Shown: positions 49,498-62,089, numbered from the stretch's first letter. The stretch: DNA of 64,000 nt from Paraescarpia echinospica (GCA_020002185.1 CM034539.1:26012032-26076031), one strand, 5' to 3'. Notes: a model not told the origin generated them from the sequence alone. Numbers and translations are program-made.

Positions 49498-49687
49498 TCA
49501 GAATAATTATATCGAATGCAACCAACGGGAGATAATCTACACCAATAAACATACATAGCAAACATATATTGTATCCAGCTACATAAAGTAACGCATATAA
49601 TCTCATAATATCACTAGAATATCGATATATGACGGAGTTGTACAATTTATCGTAACAACTTAAATCAGTCAGAGAGTTTCCGTTGGT

Positions 49688-49770
49688 CCCGCTAGCTCAG
49701 TGGGTAGGCGCGTTGGTTACTTGTCATTTATTCTACAATCGGGCGACGCCGGTGCAATCCTGACAGCATG
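49688..49770 (+). other. tRNA-like block, left arm
   Basis: A-box TAGCTCAGTGGGTAGGCGC and degenerate B-box GGTGCAATCCTGA. The stems are too damaged for a working tRNA; the anticodon loop region is AT-rich. Confidence 0.55.
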
Positions 49771-50242
49771 CAAACCTTTGATTTTCTATACACTTTTTTT
49801 GTTTATGTTTTCACGAAGTAATATAAACAAAATCATTTTATATTATAATGCACTGTTTGTAAATAATTTTTATTTTTGTAATAACTGTTTATTCGCCAAA
49901 AAAATGAAAATATGGTCATTACATAACGATGTTTCTAAATGTTATTTATCCAAACAAATATAATGTAATGAATATATAATTTATTAATTATAAATATATT
50001 GTACGGTACTATATTGTAATTATATATATAAAAACAGATTGAGATTTGTCTGGATAAGTACAATTTAGAAACATCGTTATATATAATGACCATATTTTCA
50101 TTTTTGTGGCGAATAAATAATTACTACAAAAATAAAAAAAATATTTACAAACAGTGCATTAATGTATAAAATGATTTTGTTTATATTACTTCGTGAAAAC
50201 ATAAACAAAAAAAGTGTAAAGAAAATCAAAGGTTTGCATGCT

Positions 50243-50323
50243 GTCAGGATTGAACCGGCGTCACCCGATTGTAAAATAAATGACAAGTAACCAACGCGCC
50301 TACCCACTGAGCTAGCGGGCCCA
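50243..50323 (-). other. tRNA-like block, right arm
   Basis: Minus-strand copy of the left block with a better B-box (GGTTCAATCCT). Same A-box. Confidence 0.55.
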
Positions 50324-50511
50324 ACGGCAACTTTCTGACTGATTTAAGTTGTTATGATAAATTGTACAACTCCTTCATATATCGATATTCTAGTGCTATT
50401 ATGAGATTATACACGTTACTTTATGTAGCTGGATACAATATATGTTTGCTATGTATGTTTATTGGTGTAGATGATCTCCCGTTGGTTGCATTCGATATAA
50501 TTATTCTGTTG

Positions 50512-50623
50512 TGGTCAAGGGAGAGACTTGGAAAAGGCAACAGACGTGTTATACCAGCCTGCACTGTATCCAGAAGCGAATGGGGTTTATGAAAATGTCA
50601 GCTATGGACATTGCACTATACAG
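50512..50623 (+). pseudogene. Fragment resembling P2X7 C-terminal (cysteine-rich) domain
   Basis: Immediately after the palindrome the plus strand reads LWSRERLGKGNRRVIPACTV. The G-N-R-R-V-I-P-A-C run is the hallmark of the P2X7-C-terminus-like domain widespread in invertebrate transposon-related proteins. A stop follows in this frame. A consensus donor GTGAGT lies at 50624. The upstream part is missing where the palindrome begins. Confidence 0.6.
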
Positions 50624-50639
50624 GTGAGTGTACAGTGCA

Positions 50640-51655
50640 AATAAAAACCCTGGACAAGTAAGATTAGATTGACCAAAAGATAGAATGAATTACTCGGTGC
50701 CTTCTTATCCCAATTTTGGCAACAACAATGTGATCTGTAGTGTCTTGTATGTCCCTGTTCATAATTCGATTTGTAATACTGAAGCGAACATGAAATATAT
50801 CAACAGTTTATTCATATGGAGAAACAATTCACAAATAAATAAGACTTCATGGCAAACTGTGCCAATGCATTAGTCAAATTCACACACCAGTTTTCAATGT
50901 TTCTTTCAGTTGATTCACTTCACACTGTGACACATTTTAATCTAACTGTATTACAATTTGGGTCCGTGTCAGTCCTGTGCACATATAGTACATGAATAAG
51001 TAACACGTTTATTGGTGATATGGGCCATCATTATGATCAAATATTGTGATAAAAAAATTCTACATGCACTATTTAAGTGTTCTTATTATTATTAAGTACT
51101 TTTTGAGATGTTGTTTTGTGATAATGTCAAATGTAATATTAACAAGTATGAATAATTAAAAATAACGTATAGCTGAATCCTTTGCTGCTTCATTAGTTTG
51201 TAGTACACATTAATGATACTGGCTAAAACGTACAGATTAAACAAAACGTATATATTTTGTTGTAAGATGGCACTTTACTTTTACTAAACTTGATGGTAAC
51301 AGTCCAGTTTTAATGGTAATGGCCCTTATCTTTTTTGTGACACACGTCCTGGAAGCCACATTAAAAGTGTACAGTGAGTCATATGAACAAATATATGTCC
51401 AGTTCAGTGTGATGTTTGAGAAATGGTGGTCTGTTGCAAAAAAAACTCACTATAAGTAACATGTTTGGACTTGGTTAAACTATTCCAGTAAATTACATAT
51501 ACCCAAACTTCCCTACATCGAATAGTGTCTAATAAAACACATTGCATACCACAACTAGGATGCAAGCTTTCAAGTAGATGTTCCTTACTTTAGGAGTTCC
51601 TAGACAGTAGTGAGAATCCACTTTGCCTAAAACGTTTCTCTATTTCTGCCAGTGA
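50640..51655. other. No gene seen
   Basis: AT-rich, no recognised element. Confidence 0.45.
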
Positions 51656-51658
51656 TGT

Positions 51659-51827
51659 TTAGACAATGTTATTTAAGCATAGAAATCCATTGTCATTTGA
51701 AATTGGATGTCGTTTCAATTTGGTGGCACTAAACCGAATTGATACGGATACAACTAGTTTTCCGTAAAGTGGGTTCTTTGCTTTGCCACAGCCTCCTCTT
51801 TTGCTGGTTTTTCGATGCATGCATGCT
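51659..51827 (-). pseudogene. Transposase-like gene, last exon
   Basis: Acceptor GTTCGATTGCAG, first base 51827. Its frame continues that of the exon ending at 52428 (phase 2) and runs to a stop at 51659: HRKTSKRGGCGKAKNPLYG, ending LCLNNIV. Lys/Arg-rich C-terminus. Confidence 0.5.
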
Positions 51828-52035
51828 CTGCAATCGAACAATATAAATATCTGGAGAATAGCTGGCTATAGCTGTAACATGCACACAGTAAACCAAATAG
51901 CTTGCTTGTATGCTCTCTCTTGAAATCAAACGGCTAATGTCATTTTTTAATCGGTTCCGAATTCTGCCATCCTTTTCAGTTTCAACTTCCAAGGAATTCC
52001 AATTCCATAATACATTCAAATATTTATTATTGAAT

Positions 52036-52036
52036 C

Positions 52037-52069
<33 letters not shown>

Positions 52070-52072
52070 ATA
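52036..52072. repeat. (TA)n microsatellite
   Basis: Lies in the intron of the transposase-like gene. Confidence 0.9.
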
Positions 52073-52427
52073 TAATGATGTTTATATATTTATTATATCA
52101 TATATGCAAAGTTTATATTTCAATAAGCAATTCCAAAGCATACCATTCCAATTATATATAATTAAACAATTAAAGTAACAGTAAACAAATGTCCTCAATT
52201 ACGATTAGTTATCTGTTGTTTGGATGCATTCTCTTGTGCAGTGAGATTGTATTTTTGAAACTGTATTCCTAACATTGTTTTGCTATTGAGTACAGGCAGG
52301 GATTTTCAGCCATTTCAGTTTATTTCCTAATGCAATGCTGGATTTCTAAAGTGTGCAGCTTTGTCAAGCAACTGATACATTATTTTGTAACATGAAATGT
52401 TAACACTATTGATATCACAAGCCTTAC

Positions 52428-53370
52428 CTTGTATTTGTGTTGTGGTCAATGGTGGCCAAGTGGAGTCGGGCTATGATGCCTTGACGGCTGAACATGGGTG
52501 CATACTTGAGGAAGAGGGCTTGAGCTCTCCAGTTCACCAGTGTTAACGCACTTCGTAACGCTCTCTATATCATACAGTAGGCGGCAGTCCAGTATAGCCT
52601 TCTGGACAGTGAAGGCTTCTGTACCTTCAGTGAGCCATGGTGTTGTTTTCACTTCTTGTTGTGTATATGTTGCATGACTGCACCACCGGTACAACTCTGC
52701 GCCTGCTGTCCATGAATGTGAATTCCTGATGTGATGGAGGAGCGAGATCCACATCTCCTTCATCAAGCGGGGATCACCACCACAATACCACAGGTGGTTG
52801 GCAATTGCGCCTATCGAAGGGACAACTTTCTTGGCAGACAACAACCTTTATTTCTTGGTAGTCCTCTAACAAAGTCTTTGTAATGCTGGGATGTCTGTCA
52901 GTGGCAAGTGTGGTGATCTTCATCCCATGGTCAGTCAGGTTGTCTAAGCAGCGTTTCAAGCCCTCCACTTCCATCCAGTAACTGTTCTTGACCTCTGTGA
53001 CCCGAAAAGTTTCTTGAGCAATGATGAGTTGGCTGTCAGTGTCCATGATGAAGTAAATGCCAAATGTAGCGTTGTGTCCTTGATTGTCATATCTTGCATC
53101 GCCTGATGCGACCACACTCTGTCTGACCAGAACTGACATGATGGCCTCTGAATGGCATGTCCACATGTCCTCTATCTCTGGCAGTATGTATGCCCGCTGT
53201 ATGTTGTAGCACTGGCGGGGTGACACTGACAAAGCGCATAGGTTCATTGGGTTGACCAAATTGTACACAGTGAATGAATGTCCAGTCAGGATGAGGACGC
53301 TTGGTTACTCTCATAAATGTTACCAATCTTGGGTTGCGAGTGCCACATGAATTAGTGGCCATCAACACAT
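52428..53370 (-). pseudogene. DDE-type transposase-like domain, frameshifted
   Basis: Minus-strand blocks: ECVDGH with FMWHSQPKIGN (across a frame change), YILPEIEDMWTCHSEAIM, VVASGDARYDNQGHNATFGI, VTEVKNSYWMEVEGLKRCLD, ITTLATDRHPSITKTL, then in another frame IGAIANHLWYCGGDPRLM, LLHHIRNSHSW, WLTEGTEAF and finally SRQGIIARLHLATIDHNTNT. The GDARYD and TDRH aspartates fit first and second catalytic positions of a DDE fold; the usual FDVWH stretch is deleted. A donor GTAAGG ends the exon at 52428. Belongs to a large invertebrate transposase-like family; the superfamily is not assigned here. Confidence 0.75.
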
Positions 53371-53448
53371 TCTGTGGTCACAACCACTGCAAATCCAGTC
53401 ACTGTGATGCTAGGCTTTGATATAAGTGGTTTATTGCAGTTTGGTGTT

Positions 53449-53829
53449 TTAGCAGGTGCAGAAAAGTGAAATGATGTTTTTCTCACAAATAACAAACTTT
53501 CTCTCTTTCAGATTAGTGTAAGAACCGCTTGAGTCATAATCAGTGATGTCGCTGTCACCTACTACAATATATTCTGCATCACTCTCTTCAATGGTTCTCT
53601 TCTCACTGTTGCAGACAGAATTGTCTGAAGATGGCGATAGTGAGACTGGGACATCCGAAGGGTCATCTACAGTGACAGAACTGCCGTGGTCAGGGTCAGT
53701 CGGAGAAGGCGTGCTGGACTGCGATGGCAACTTTGCATACCCATGGTCATGGTGAATGTTCAATGGAACAACAGTATTGTCTGTATTAACTACTGCATCG
53801 ACAAAGTGTCGCACTGGCGACCCGACCAC
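53449..53829 (-). pseudogene. Transposase-like gene, acidic N-terminal part
   Basis: 126-codon frame with a Ser/Asp-rich linker (DDPSDVPVSLSPSSDNSV, SDAEYIVVGDSDITDYD) ending KFVICEKNIISLFCTC, the Cys-containing segment expected just before the GH/SQP block of the same family. A frame change separates it from 53370. N-terminus beyond 53829 not resolved. Confidence 0.6.
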
Positions 53830-55734
53830 CGGCTTCCTTTATGTTTTGACACTACAAGTCGATGGCGTGGCAACACTGCAAGTGACATTTGTATTACCAT
53901 GAGGGATGATGTCATCCTTCGCTAGATCCTTCGAAGCTTGTGCTCGGTATTAGGCCATATGGTTGTTTGGATACTTCCGTCATATATTATGAACAAAATG
54001 ACACAATCTTGCAAATATTAATTAAAATTGGAGCACAAGTGCGATTTACAAGTGACTTTTTCAACGTTTTCTTTTTAGTGGATATATGTGTGTTATCTTT
54101 AATTTGCATGATTAAAATGCACGTGCATTCAAATGTGTTTAATATTTGAACTTTGTAAATACAAAATATATATTTATTAATCTTTGTGGCTTTTTCCTGT
54201 GACGTTATTTCCTTTTTCCTTGTTAGGCTTACATTCAAAAGTCAATAAATTATATACAATGTCCTTGTTATTAAAAGCATACATTGGTGTTTGCAGTCAT
54301 GCAATCTATATCAGGAAAAAACTTGGTATGATAGCATGCTTGCTAAATTGTCGCCTCAAAACTGGAGTTGACTGATGTGAACCTACTTACTATGCCAATA
54401 ACTAATTATATCAGATATGACTATAGCGTTTTGTTGTATGCTATTGACTGTATGGTAAACAAGTATTTTTAAGGATTTAAATACTTGTAATGTCACTTAT
54501 TTAAATGCGGTTACATTTTATAGTATTTGAGCTGTCCAACTTCAATAATATTTGTCTTTAACTATTTCTTTTAAATTGATATATTCCAATGGCAATGCCT
54601 ACAATACATGATTGGCAGGGCTTGGTCCGGACTGTGACTAATGTTGACTAATATATGACGACATTATTTCGCAAAACGTTATACTTGCTACAGTAGCTGA
54701 CATTTATTTTTGTAATTATTTTGAAGGTTATTTCCCCCACCAGCAACTAACTCGATAACATAGACTCGTAGATGTAGACGTTGCGGTATTCAGACGTAGC
54801 AACACGCCGGCGCGAATTGCTGTGAATTAAATCGGCGGATTACAAGCACTCATTGTTCCCAATTATATCACAGTATTCACACGTATTTGTACTTTATTAC
54901 ATTCACATTTCTTATTACATTTCAATTTCGTATACGTCATGTTTGTATATATGCAGACTTTGAAATAGAACTGTGAGACTATATACTAGTCGTAATGATA
55001 CCTGACGGAACCCGTGAGTGCCGAGTCACCTTGGCAACAACAAGCTGGTTTCAGCTTGTCATTTCCTACGCGCCGCTTCACCCTCCAAATAAGGCAATAA
55101 TGTCGAGCTAATTTTACTTCATCGGTGCATAGTTATATGTAAACAAATCGACTGAAGATGGACCTGTGGCTTTAACCAAGAATTATGTTTTGACGTTCAC
55201 TGTCTTTTTATGCTCGTCACTTTCATATTTAGGCTTGCAATCGGCGTTTGAAAGTGACCACCGCAGACTTTTGCCAATCTTGCCGCCGGCGAACACGTCA
55301 ATTTCATCATCTATAACTTGTTTTTTTTTTTTTGGAATCCTTCTGTGGAAGTATGTGTAAAGTTGCTTACTGACACTTATAGTATATCCAGTAGCCAGGC
55401 ACTGCATTAAATTGTTCTGTTTTTAAGTGTTTGTATGCGTTTCGTCGGTTTTTCTGAGAGCTATGCTGCGTCGCCTATTGAATTGCTGTATACAGCTTTC
55501 GGAGACATCTCGCCAATCAAACCGGATGTACAACCACACGCTCCTGGAGCATGATGGCGGCGCCCTGTGCCGATAGTAGCAACGTTTGAAAAAATATTTA
55601 AAATATACCGTGGCGCTGTACTTGTCAAATCATGGTGACATGTACTGTAAATGGTATGTTCTTATGTTTGGGCTGTGGTTGTTCAATCATTTCATTCCCC
55701 CTTTAAAAGCAGGAGAAGATACCATCTCGAAGAC
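53830..55734. other. Intergenic, no gene seen
   Basis: AT-rich, a poly-T run at 55321-55332, nothing else recognised. Confidence 0.5.
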
Positions 55735-57030
55735 ACTGGCTAAACTGTACACTAAATGCTTAACAGAAACACGAATACCCACCGCAAAGATGGTGAAAAT
55801 TGTTAAGAAGCCAAATAAGAGACATAAAGAAATACAGATCGATATGTATGTTATTAAATATCTACACATTATTCACAAATATACTAACGAATAGGCTAGA
55901 GAAACACTCGATAAAAATCAACCACGAGAGCAAGCAGGATTAAAAAGCAGGTACTCTGCCTCGCTTTCTTTGACTGCGAGAAGGCTTTCGACTCGGTGCA
56001 AACTCAAGTAATACTGATCTCCTTTCAAGAACAGGGGGTAGAAGACGTGTACATCGAACTCCTGAAAGATGTCTACACCAACAGCTCGGTGACAGTCCAC
56101 CTACACAAAAAGAGCAACAAGATCAACATCAAGAGAGGAGTACGACGGGTGACACCATATTGCCCAAGCTGTTTACTGCAACACTCGAAAGCATATGTCG
56201 AAGACTGACCTGGGAAACCAGAGGATTGAGGATAGACGGAGAATATAACAGTTATCTTCGCTTCGCCGACGACATATTCATATGCGCTACTGCACCGCAA
56301 GAACTATAAAAAATGCTGCAGGAGCTAGCTGATGAAAGTGAAAAACAAGGTCTGAAGATGAACATTTCGAAGACAAAAGTGTTGCTAGAAAATGACACAC
56401 CAATATATATCAACACCGCGCAGATAGAGAACGTTGAAAGCTACGTCTATATGGGACAGCAATAAAGTATCAGAGACAAAAACCACGACAAGGAGATTCA
56501 AAGAAGAATCACCGCCGGCTGGACAGCATTCGCCAAACACAGCGACATATTCAAGAGTAACTTTGGAACCTGCTTGAAGAGACAAGTCTACAACAAATGC
56601 GTACTCCCAGATACGGCGCGGAAACATGGGCATTCACCATCCAGGCAAAGAACAAGCTAGCAGCCGCACAAGCAAAGATGGAAAGAAGTATGTTAAACAT
56701 CACATATCGGGGAGAGAAAACATGTGGGTAAGAGATAATACAAAGGTCATAGACGTGATAGAACAAATCAGAAGACATAAGTGGACCTGGGCAGGGCACA
56801 TCAGCAGACTACGAGATAACCGGCGGACATCGCGTATCACAACCTGAAGATCCTACGAAGGGAAACAATCTAGAGGAAGACCGGCGAGACGGTGGAGAGA
56901 CGAACTAGACGAGTACTGGAAGTGCACCATCTGGCAGAGGATAGCGCAAGACAGGCAATTTGGAAACGGCCATCGCCCCACCACGGGACACTACGGCTGC
57001 ACAATGATAATGATGATGACGACGATGATG
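55735..57030 (+). mobile_element. RTE-like LINE reverse transcriptase fragment with ATG-repeat tail
   Basis: Across frameshifts: LYTKCLTETRIPTA, AFDSVQTQVILIS, EQGVEDVYIELLKDVYTNSS, INIKRGVRR, LRFADDIFICATA-like (near 56250), LKMNISKTKV, RRITAGWTAFAKH, YGAETWAFTIQAKNK and KWTWAGHISRLRDN. This is the RT to C-terminal part of an RTE-type LINE, ending in (GATGAT)n at about 57008-57028. Same family as the 44895-45540 endonuclease fragment and same strand. Confidence 0.88.
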
Positions 57031-58394
57031 AAGTACGGTGTGAATGGATCTCCATGCAGAACTGCTGCCAAGATCCAAAAAGTGTTGTTTCTACATCTGG
57101 TACCAATACGTTAGCACGCGTGGTATTTTGCATTTTGATAAGAACTTTTACCAGCTGTTCCAGTATACCAAAGATGACTTTGGCTTTGGACTGATTTGGA
57201 AGTGAGCAAAACATGGCGTTTGGTGGCAGTTACGTCACGTCCTTGGTAATTCGTAGTATCACCTAGCGACTAAAATGGAAAGTATGACAAGTGCTTCCAT
57301 CTGTCGGGGTCAGGTAGAAACCTGGTTTACCGCTTCGACAGACTACTAAGGTGTTCGAGATATCATCTGTTGCAAACAATATATGCCATAGCTAACGTTG
57401 ACCTGAGAAGTCATATTAATACCTATATTATAATTGCGCTATATTGTTTAGATATCAGTTTCTTAACACAAAGTCTAGATCACATCGGAGAGTCGTACAA
57501 CCGACAATGTAGGTTTGACAACTTTGAGCGATAATGGAATTATTGACAACACAACATTTATTTATATTGGCCAAAACATTCTGTGTTTGTGATTGTAACG
57601 TACCGTAGATGTTTATGATTGTGTACCAAGGTGTATGCCCCTATGTCTAATTTATATAATAGTACTAGTACCAAATTCAGTACACTGATTGACGTAGCAA
57701 ATACATTTGAATTTGGATGGTCAGAGCAATTACTAGTACTAGTAGCCAGGACAGATCCATTCGATTCAAAACATAATTCTTAAACATTCTAACCCTTCAG
57801 AAGTCTCTATGATCTGGGAGTAGTTAACTGTAAATCTGTATCAAAATAGCTTTATTTGAAAAAGCTGTTTTCAAATACTAATTTAATAGCTGCATTGTTT
57901 CACAAGTGAAGACTGAAGTGAATCGTCGTTTTGATAAGCAAAGCCCGCCATGAAGCATTACTTAGCCTTAGGACAATGGTCAGTGCATATAATTATCAGA
58001 TTAATCGCATTATTATAATGAATCTGGGAATATGTAAAAACTATGACCTATGTCTGTTTTGTTACCAAAATCAGCAGGGGTAATAATTATTAGCAGGTAA
58101 TTCTCTGAATAAATGGGTCTTGTGGTTAATGCAATTGGCCTTCATGACTTTGCTAATGTTCAGGCAACACAGCGTGTTTAAAACCCAAAAGGTTTGTTTA
58201 CGATTTTAACATTTCATTGGTGCAAGTGCAACATTCAAATTAAGAACACTATACCGGGCTTATTAAATGCAATTTGGCTGGAACCAGGAAGTATACTTTT
58301 AACATGTTCTAGTATTAAGAGCATTATGTTAACACCTGAGGAACAGACTACACCTCAGTTTAATTAACATGTACTTGCTTGCAGTGACTTTCAC
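57031..58394. other. Region upstream of MZT2
   Basis: No exon recognised. A 5' untranslated exon for MZT2 may lie here, because an acceptor-like TTGCTTGCAG ends at 58384. Confidence 0.4.
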
Positions 58395-58534
58395 ATGACC
58401 ATGTCACATGACAGTGGACGTCATCAGGTGTACCGCTATACGGTGCTCAGTAAGAACGTTCTCGTGGGTGATGAATCAGAACTGTATGAACTTGCTACTC
58501 TGGCTGGCGTCGTTGTCGACCCGAATGTCTTCAA
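58395..58534 (+). CDS. MZT2: MZT2 exon 1
   Basis: 140 nt ending TTCAA before donor GTACGT. Holds the KNVLVGDESELYELATLAG part of the domain. The upstream acceptor-like CTTGCTTGCAG suggests that an untranslated exon may precede it. Confidence 0.85.
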
Positions 58535-59268
58535 GTACGTTCCCCATCCATTCTTGTCGTAGATTTAAGCTATGTTTGACACTATCTTTAGCTATATTTA
58601 GTTGGTATGTATTCTTACTTTTGCCTCTTTGCTCTGGGAGCATAGGCCATTGTCCAGGGTCCTCAGCTCTCGTTGGTCTGATGCCATTTTCTCAATTTAT
58701 TTCTTAGTCTAACCCATCTTCTTTCTTTCACGCTCACTGTCTCTGCCAGGCTTTTCTTGGCCTTCATCTTCTTCTCTTCCCTTGGTGATTCCATGTAAGT
58801 GCTTGATATGTATAATGTCTTTAAATAATACAACATTAATTCTAGATTATATTTTAGGAATAAAAATACGATATATAATAGGCGTTGAAAAACTAGTAAA
58901 AATTACCTTTCTGATTTTGGTGATAATCCAAATGGACCCACCCTCAATCCCATGCTTAATTGTGTGTATGTGCGTGCGTGTGTGGATTATTGTCTTTTTC
59001 ATTGACATTTTTAATTATCTTTTTTACGAAGCCCAGTATTTTACATCTCTGCAGAATCATTGTGGACTTGTTGCGGATGAACGTGGCACCCTCTGCCATC
59101 GAGAGGATGCTCAAATCAATGGTGTCATCGGCCTCGTCTGTGCTATCTGATGGTGAAACTCGTCCCCGCAGTGGCAGGGAAATGCCCAATCTTCCAAATG
59201 TCCCTGCAGCATCCAAGCGCCGTTTTAAGTCACATGACAGGAAGGCACAAGAGAAACCCAAATCCTGA
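58395..59268 (+). CDS. MZT2: Mitotic-spindle organizing protein 2 (MOZART2)
   Basis: Two exons (58395-58534 and 59055-59268) joined by a 520 bp GT/AG intron encode 117 residues. MZT2 is a small protein that binds gamma-tubulin ring complex components at centrosomes and spindles. Exon 1 has DESELYELATLAGVVVDPNV; the spliced Lys (AA+A) gives VFK; exon 2 continues IIVDLLRMNVAPSAIERMLK, the family's most conserved helix. The rest is a Ser/Pro/Lys-rich tail, variable in this family, ending at TGA 59266-59268. The start is the first ATG after an in-frame TAA at 58365; a second ATG two codons later is equally possible. The gene reads away from the REJ-like gene and shares nothing with it. Confidence 0.88.
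59055..59268 (+). CDS. MZT2: MZT2 exon 2 (terminal)
   Basis: 214 nt after acceptor CATCTCTGCAG. One frame is open from the junction to TGA; it enters with one base, completing the codon left by exon 1. Confidence 0.87.
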
Positions 59269-62085
59269 TGTGAAATATGGCTAGTCTTAGTCAGTGGCTG
59301 TAGCACAAACTAACCACATGGATGGTGACATTGGTCAGGTAATACTTTGTTATGTCCGTGATAACCAGGACAACTTTTGGGGAAAATGGTGTCGACCAAA
59401 CCATCCATCACCCACACATACTTAATCCTATGTATGTTTTCGGGGCTTTGCAAACCGATTCAACAGCCCTTAAATGTTTTAAGAACTGCATCTTGAAAAT
59501 AGCATCACGCATCATACAAAACTACACTAATACAGGACTGCATGCTGCTCTTTGTATTTTGTAATTCTGATGTGACAAAAAGTTATATTTTTGAATGGGA
59601 AGATGGATTACTGACAGGAAGTTTTTGGGGTAGGCAGGTCTGTAGCCTGAACATATAGGCACGAGCACATGTACATACACTGTATTCTGTATAATGTTGA
59701 GGTTAATAAGTTATTAAAAGGCTATGCGTAATGAAATTTCTTGTGTTGTTTACCATGCCATGGTAAATATTATTCATGTAATATCACAAATCTGCTTAAA
59801 GCATTATCTGGTCTGGTTTTGCTTTAAAATGTACTATTATTAAAATTACAAAGATGAAAACCTAAACCACAAAGAGGATAAGTAGTGAAAGGCATCAACA
59901 GTATTGTATGTTATTTGTTTATTGCAATCACATTCCATTGTAGTCGTGTCAGTCCGACTGGACGTACACTATGTCATGTTCTTACATTATGCCAAATACA
60001 ATATGTGACTCTGTGTCGACTCTATACACCAAATGCTAACAAAATAACACAAAGTTCTCAGCTTGTCCGACTTGCAAAAAAATTATCTAATTTGTAAATA
60101 CACAAGCTGGCGACATCTCGATAATCTTGCTAGTATACCGTGTCAACTTCTCATCCTGCTTTTTACCATGTGTTCCATCTTGAAAGCTGCTTTCAAAAGA
60201 ATAGCAAATTGTTCTAATGCAGCATTGTATATACCCGTGTTTCGCAGACAAATCAGCCTACAATGCAACAGCACCTGTCCACTTTTATCAATAGAGAAAT
60301 ATTACATGACATCTGATAACAATACGTGCCAAAAGTGAGTTATTCTATATAGCTTAACCCAAGTATGGCGCATGGTAAACATTTCATAACAACGAAAAAC
60401 CGAAATTCTTACAACATTCTCCAACACTACCATCGTCTTCGATGCAGCAAAATTAAAGTAAAAGCTTTGCTAAGCATCTGCACTTCATATGTACACAAAT
60501 TATACAGATAAATAATAACTAATCGCTGCTTCGTCAATTCAATATTTTGCCCATTTAGCAAGATATTGAAGACTGCCCTACAACATAAGGCTATGCATAT
60601 TATAAAGGCAATTCTTTTAATGATTTTAACAAAAGTACACCCTCATTAGACCGACCGATTACTTCAACTATTCAAACACTACAAATCTGAATATCAACAA
60701 AATTGATCCACAGTGGGCTAAACAGATTGAGGAGGAAACGTTAAGTTTAATATCCATGCATCTGGTAATATGATAAACTTACGTCAACTGCTATAAGCAT
60801 GTATGAAAACAAAATGTGTTAATGTATGAATAAATTAATACCAGTGCGTAGATGAGATATAAAGTGAACCACTGCATTATCACCACCAATAAAGCACAGA
60901 CCCAAATAGTATTTATCTGCCTTTGTTTTTAAACAAAGGATGTCTGTCCACAATTGTGTAATATTGTGTTCTTAATACAAGAGTAAATATCTTGCCAAAT
61001 TTGTTTAATAAGCCAGTGTTTGCAATTTGAATGTTGCACCCATGTAGTGTTATAATTGTAAACGAAGCATTAACATTGTAAATGCACTCTATTGGCAATA
61101 TTACAGGCTGGCTGGGATAACCAGAAGATGCTTTGATGTTTGGCATGTTCGTTTAATTCCCACACAACTGATTCATCAAACTTCCAGCTAATAATGACCA
61201 TGCTTGGATGAATAGAACATACAGCCTTGTTTTAACAGTCGGCAGCACACAAACGCAGCATTCTGAGCAAACTTAGTTATCAGTGTGTGCTCAAAATAAT
61301 ACAGGAACATCAAGGATTTAGTAACCCATTCCTTGACGTTACCAATACAGACCTCACAATGGCACTGGGGCGGTTGACTGTACAGCATTGTTTCACCATA
61401 AATTAGTGTGACAATATGGGGGCTTTTCGCGAATAAAACCTGTATACCAAAAAATCTAAATGTATCAGACTTTCAACAAAATATTGCTCTGTTGGGTAAT
61501 GTAGACCAGTACAGGTGCAGACCTCTATTTTAAGAAAATTACAACATTTAAGCCTATTTACTTTGGATGATGATATAACTGTTGCATCTAGGTGCTGCAT
61601 CACAAAAATAGGTTAAGGCCATTTGACATTGCACGCAACATCACTTCAAAATATGAACCGTTCTACTGCAAGCAATGTTATCACAATGCTTTGCTGTAGA
61701 CAAGCTACATTACGATCGTTTACGAAGATGCTTTGTCACAGCAACGATACTGACTAAACCCTGCTTAATTTGGCTTGATGAATAATTTTCTTTATTGTAC
61801 TGCAGATTTCTGAAATCTCATTTCAGTGAAAATAAACTAATAAAACAGTTGTGGATAACAACAGTTAATGGAACAAAGACGAAAATACACTATCTCTAGG
61901 CATATGATACAAAAACGTACCAGTCAACAAATCACAGCAAGACACCGTTTAAGAAGAGAAAAATCTAACTGACCAGTAGATAGTAAATTAATGCCCACAC
62001 AACGAGTTAAGTCACTGTGTACTGAAGCACATAGCACTAAATAATTTGATGTACACTGTCCACAGTTGCTATGTGTGTGAACCCG
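59269..62085. other. No gene seen
   Basis: MZT2 3' side and intergenic AT-rich DNA. AATAAA signals occur (for example 60889) but none can be tied to the transcript. Confidence 0.45.
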
Positions 62086-62089
62086 CACT

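Larger units (their letters stand above)
49498..50511. mobile_element. ~1 kb palindromic element with tRNA-like sequence in each arm
   Basis: Left arm 49498-49968 and right arm 50040-50511 are inverted copies (about 90% by eye), separated by an AT-rich centre of about 70 bp. Each arm carries a tRNA-like block: CGCTAGCTCAGTGGGTAGGC (A-box) at 49691 and, on the minus strand, GCCGGTTCAATCCTGAC (B-box) at 50243-50259. The outer ends read CAGAATAATTATATCG and its complement. A fold-back transposon or two head-to-head SINE-like copies are both possible. Confidence 0.8.
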
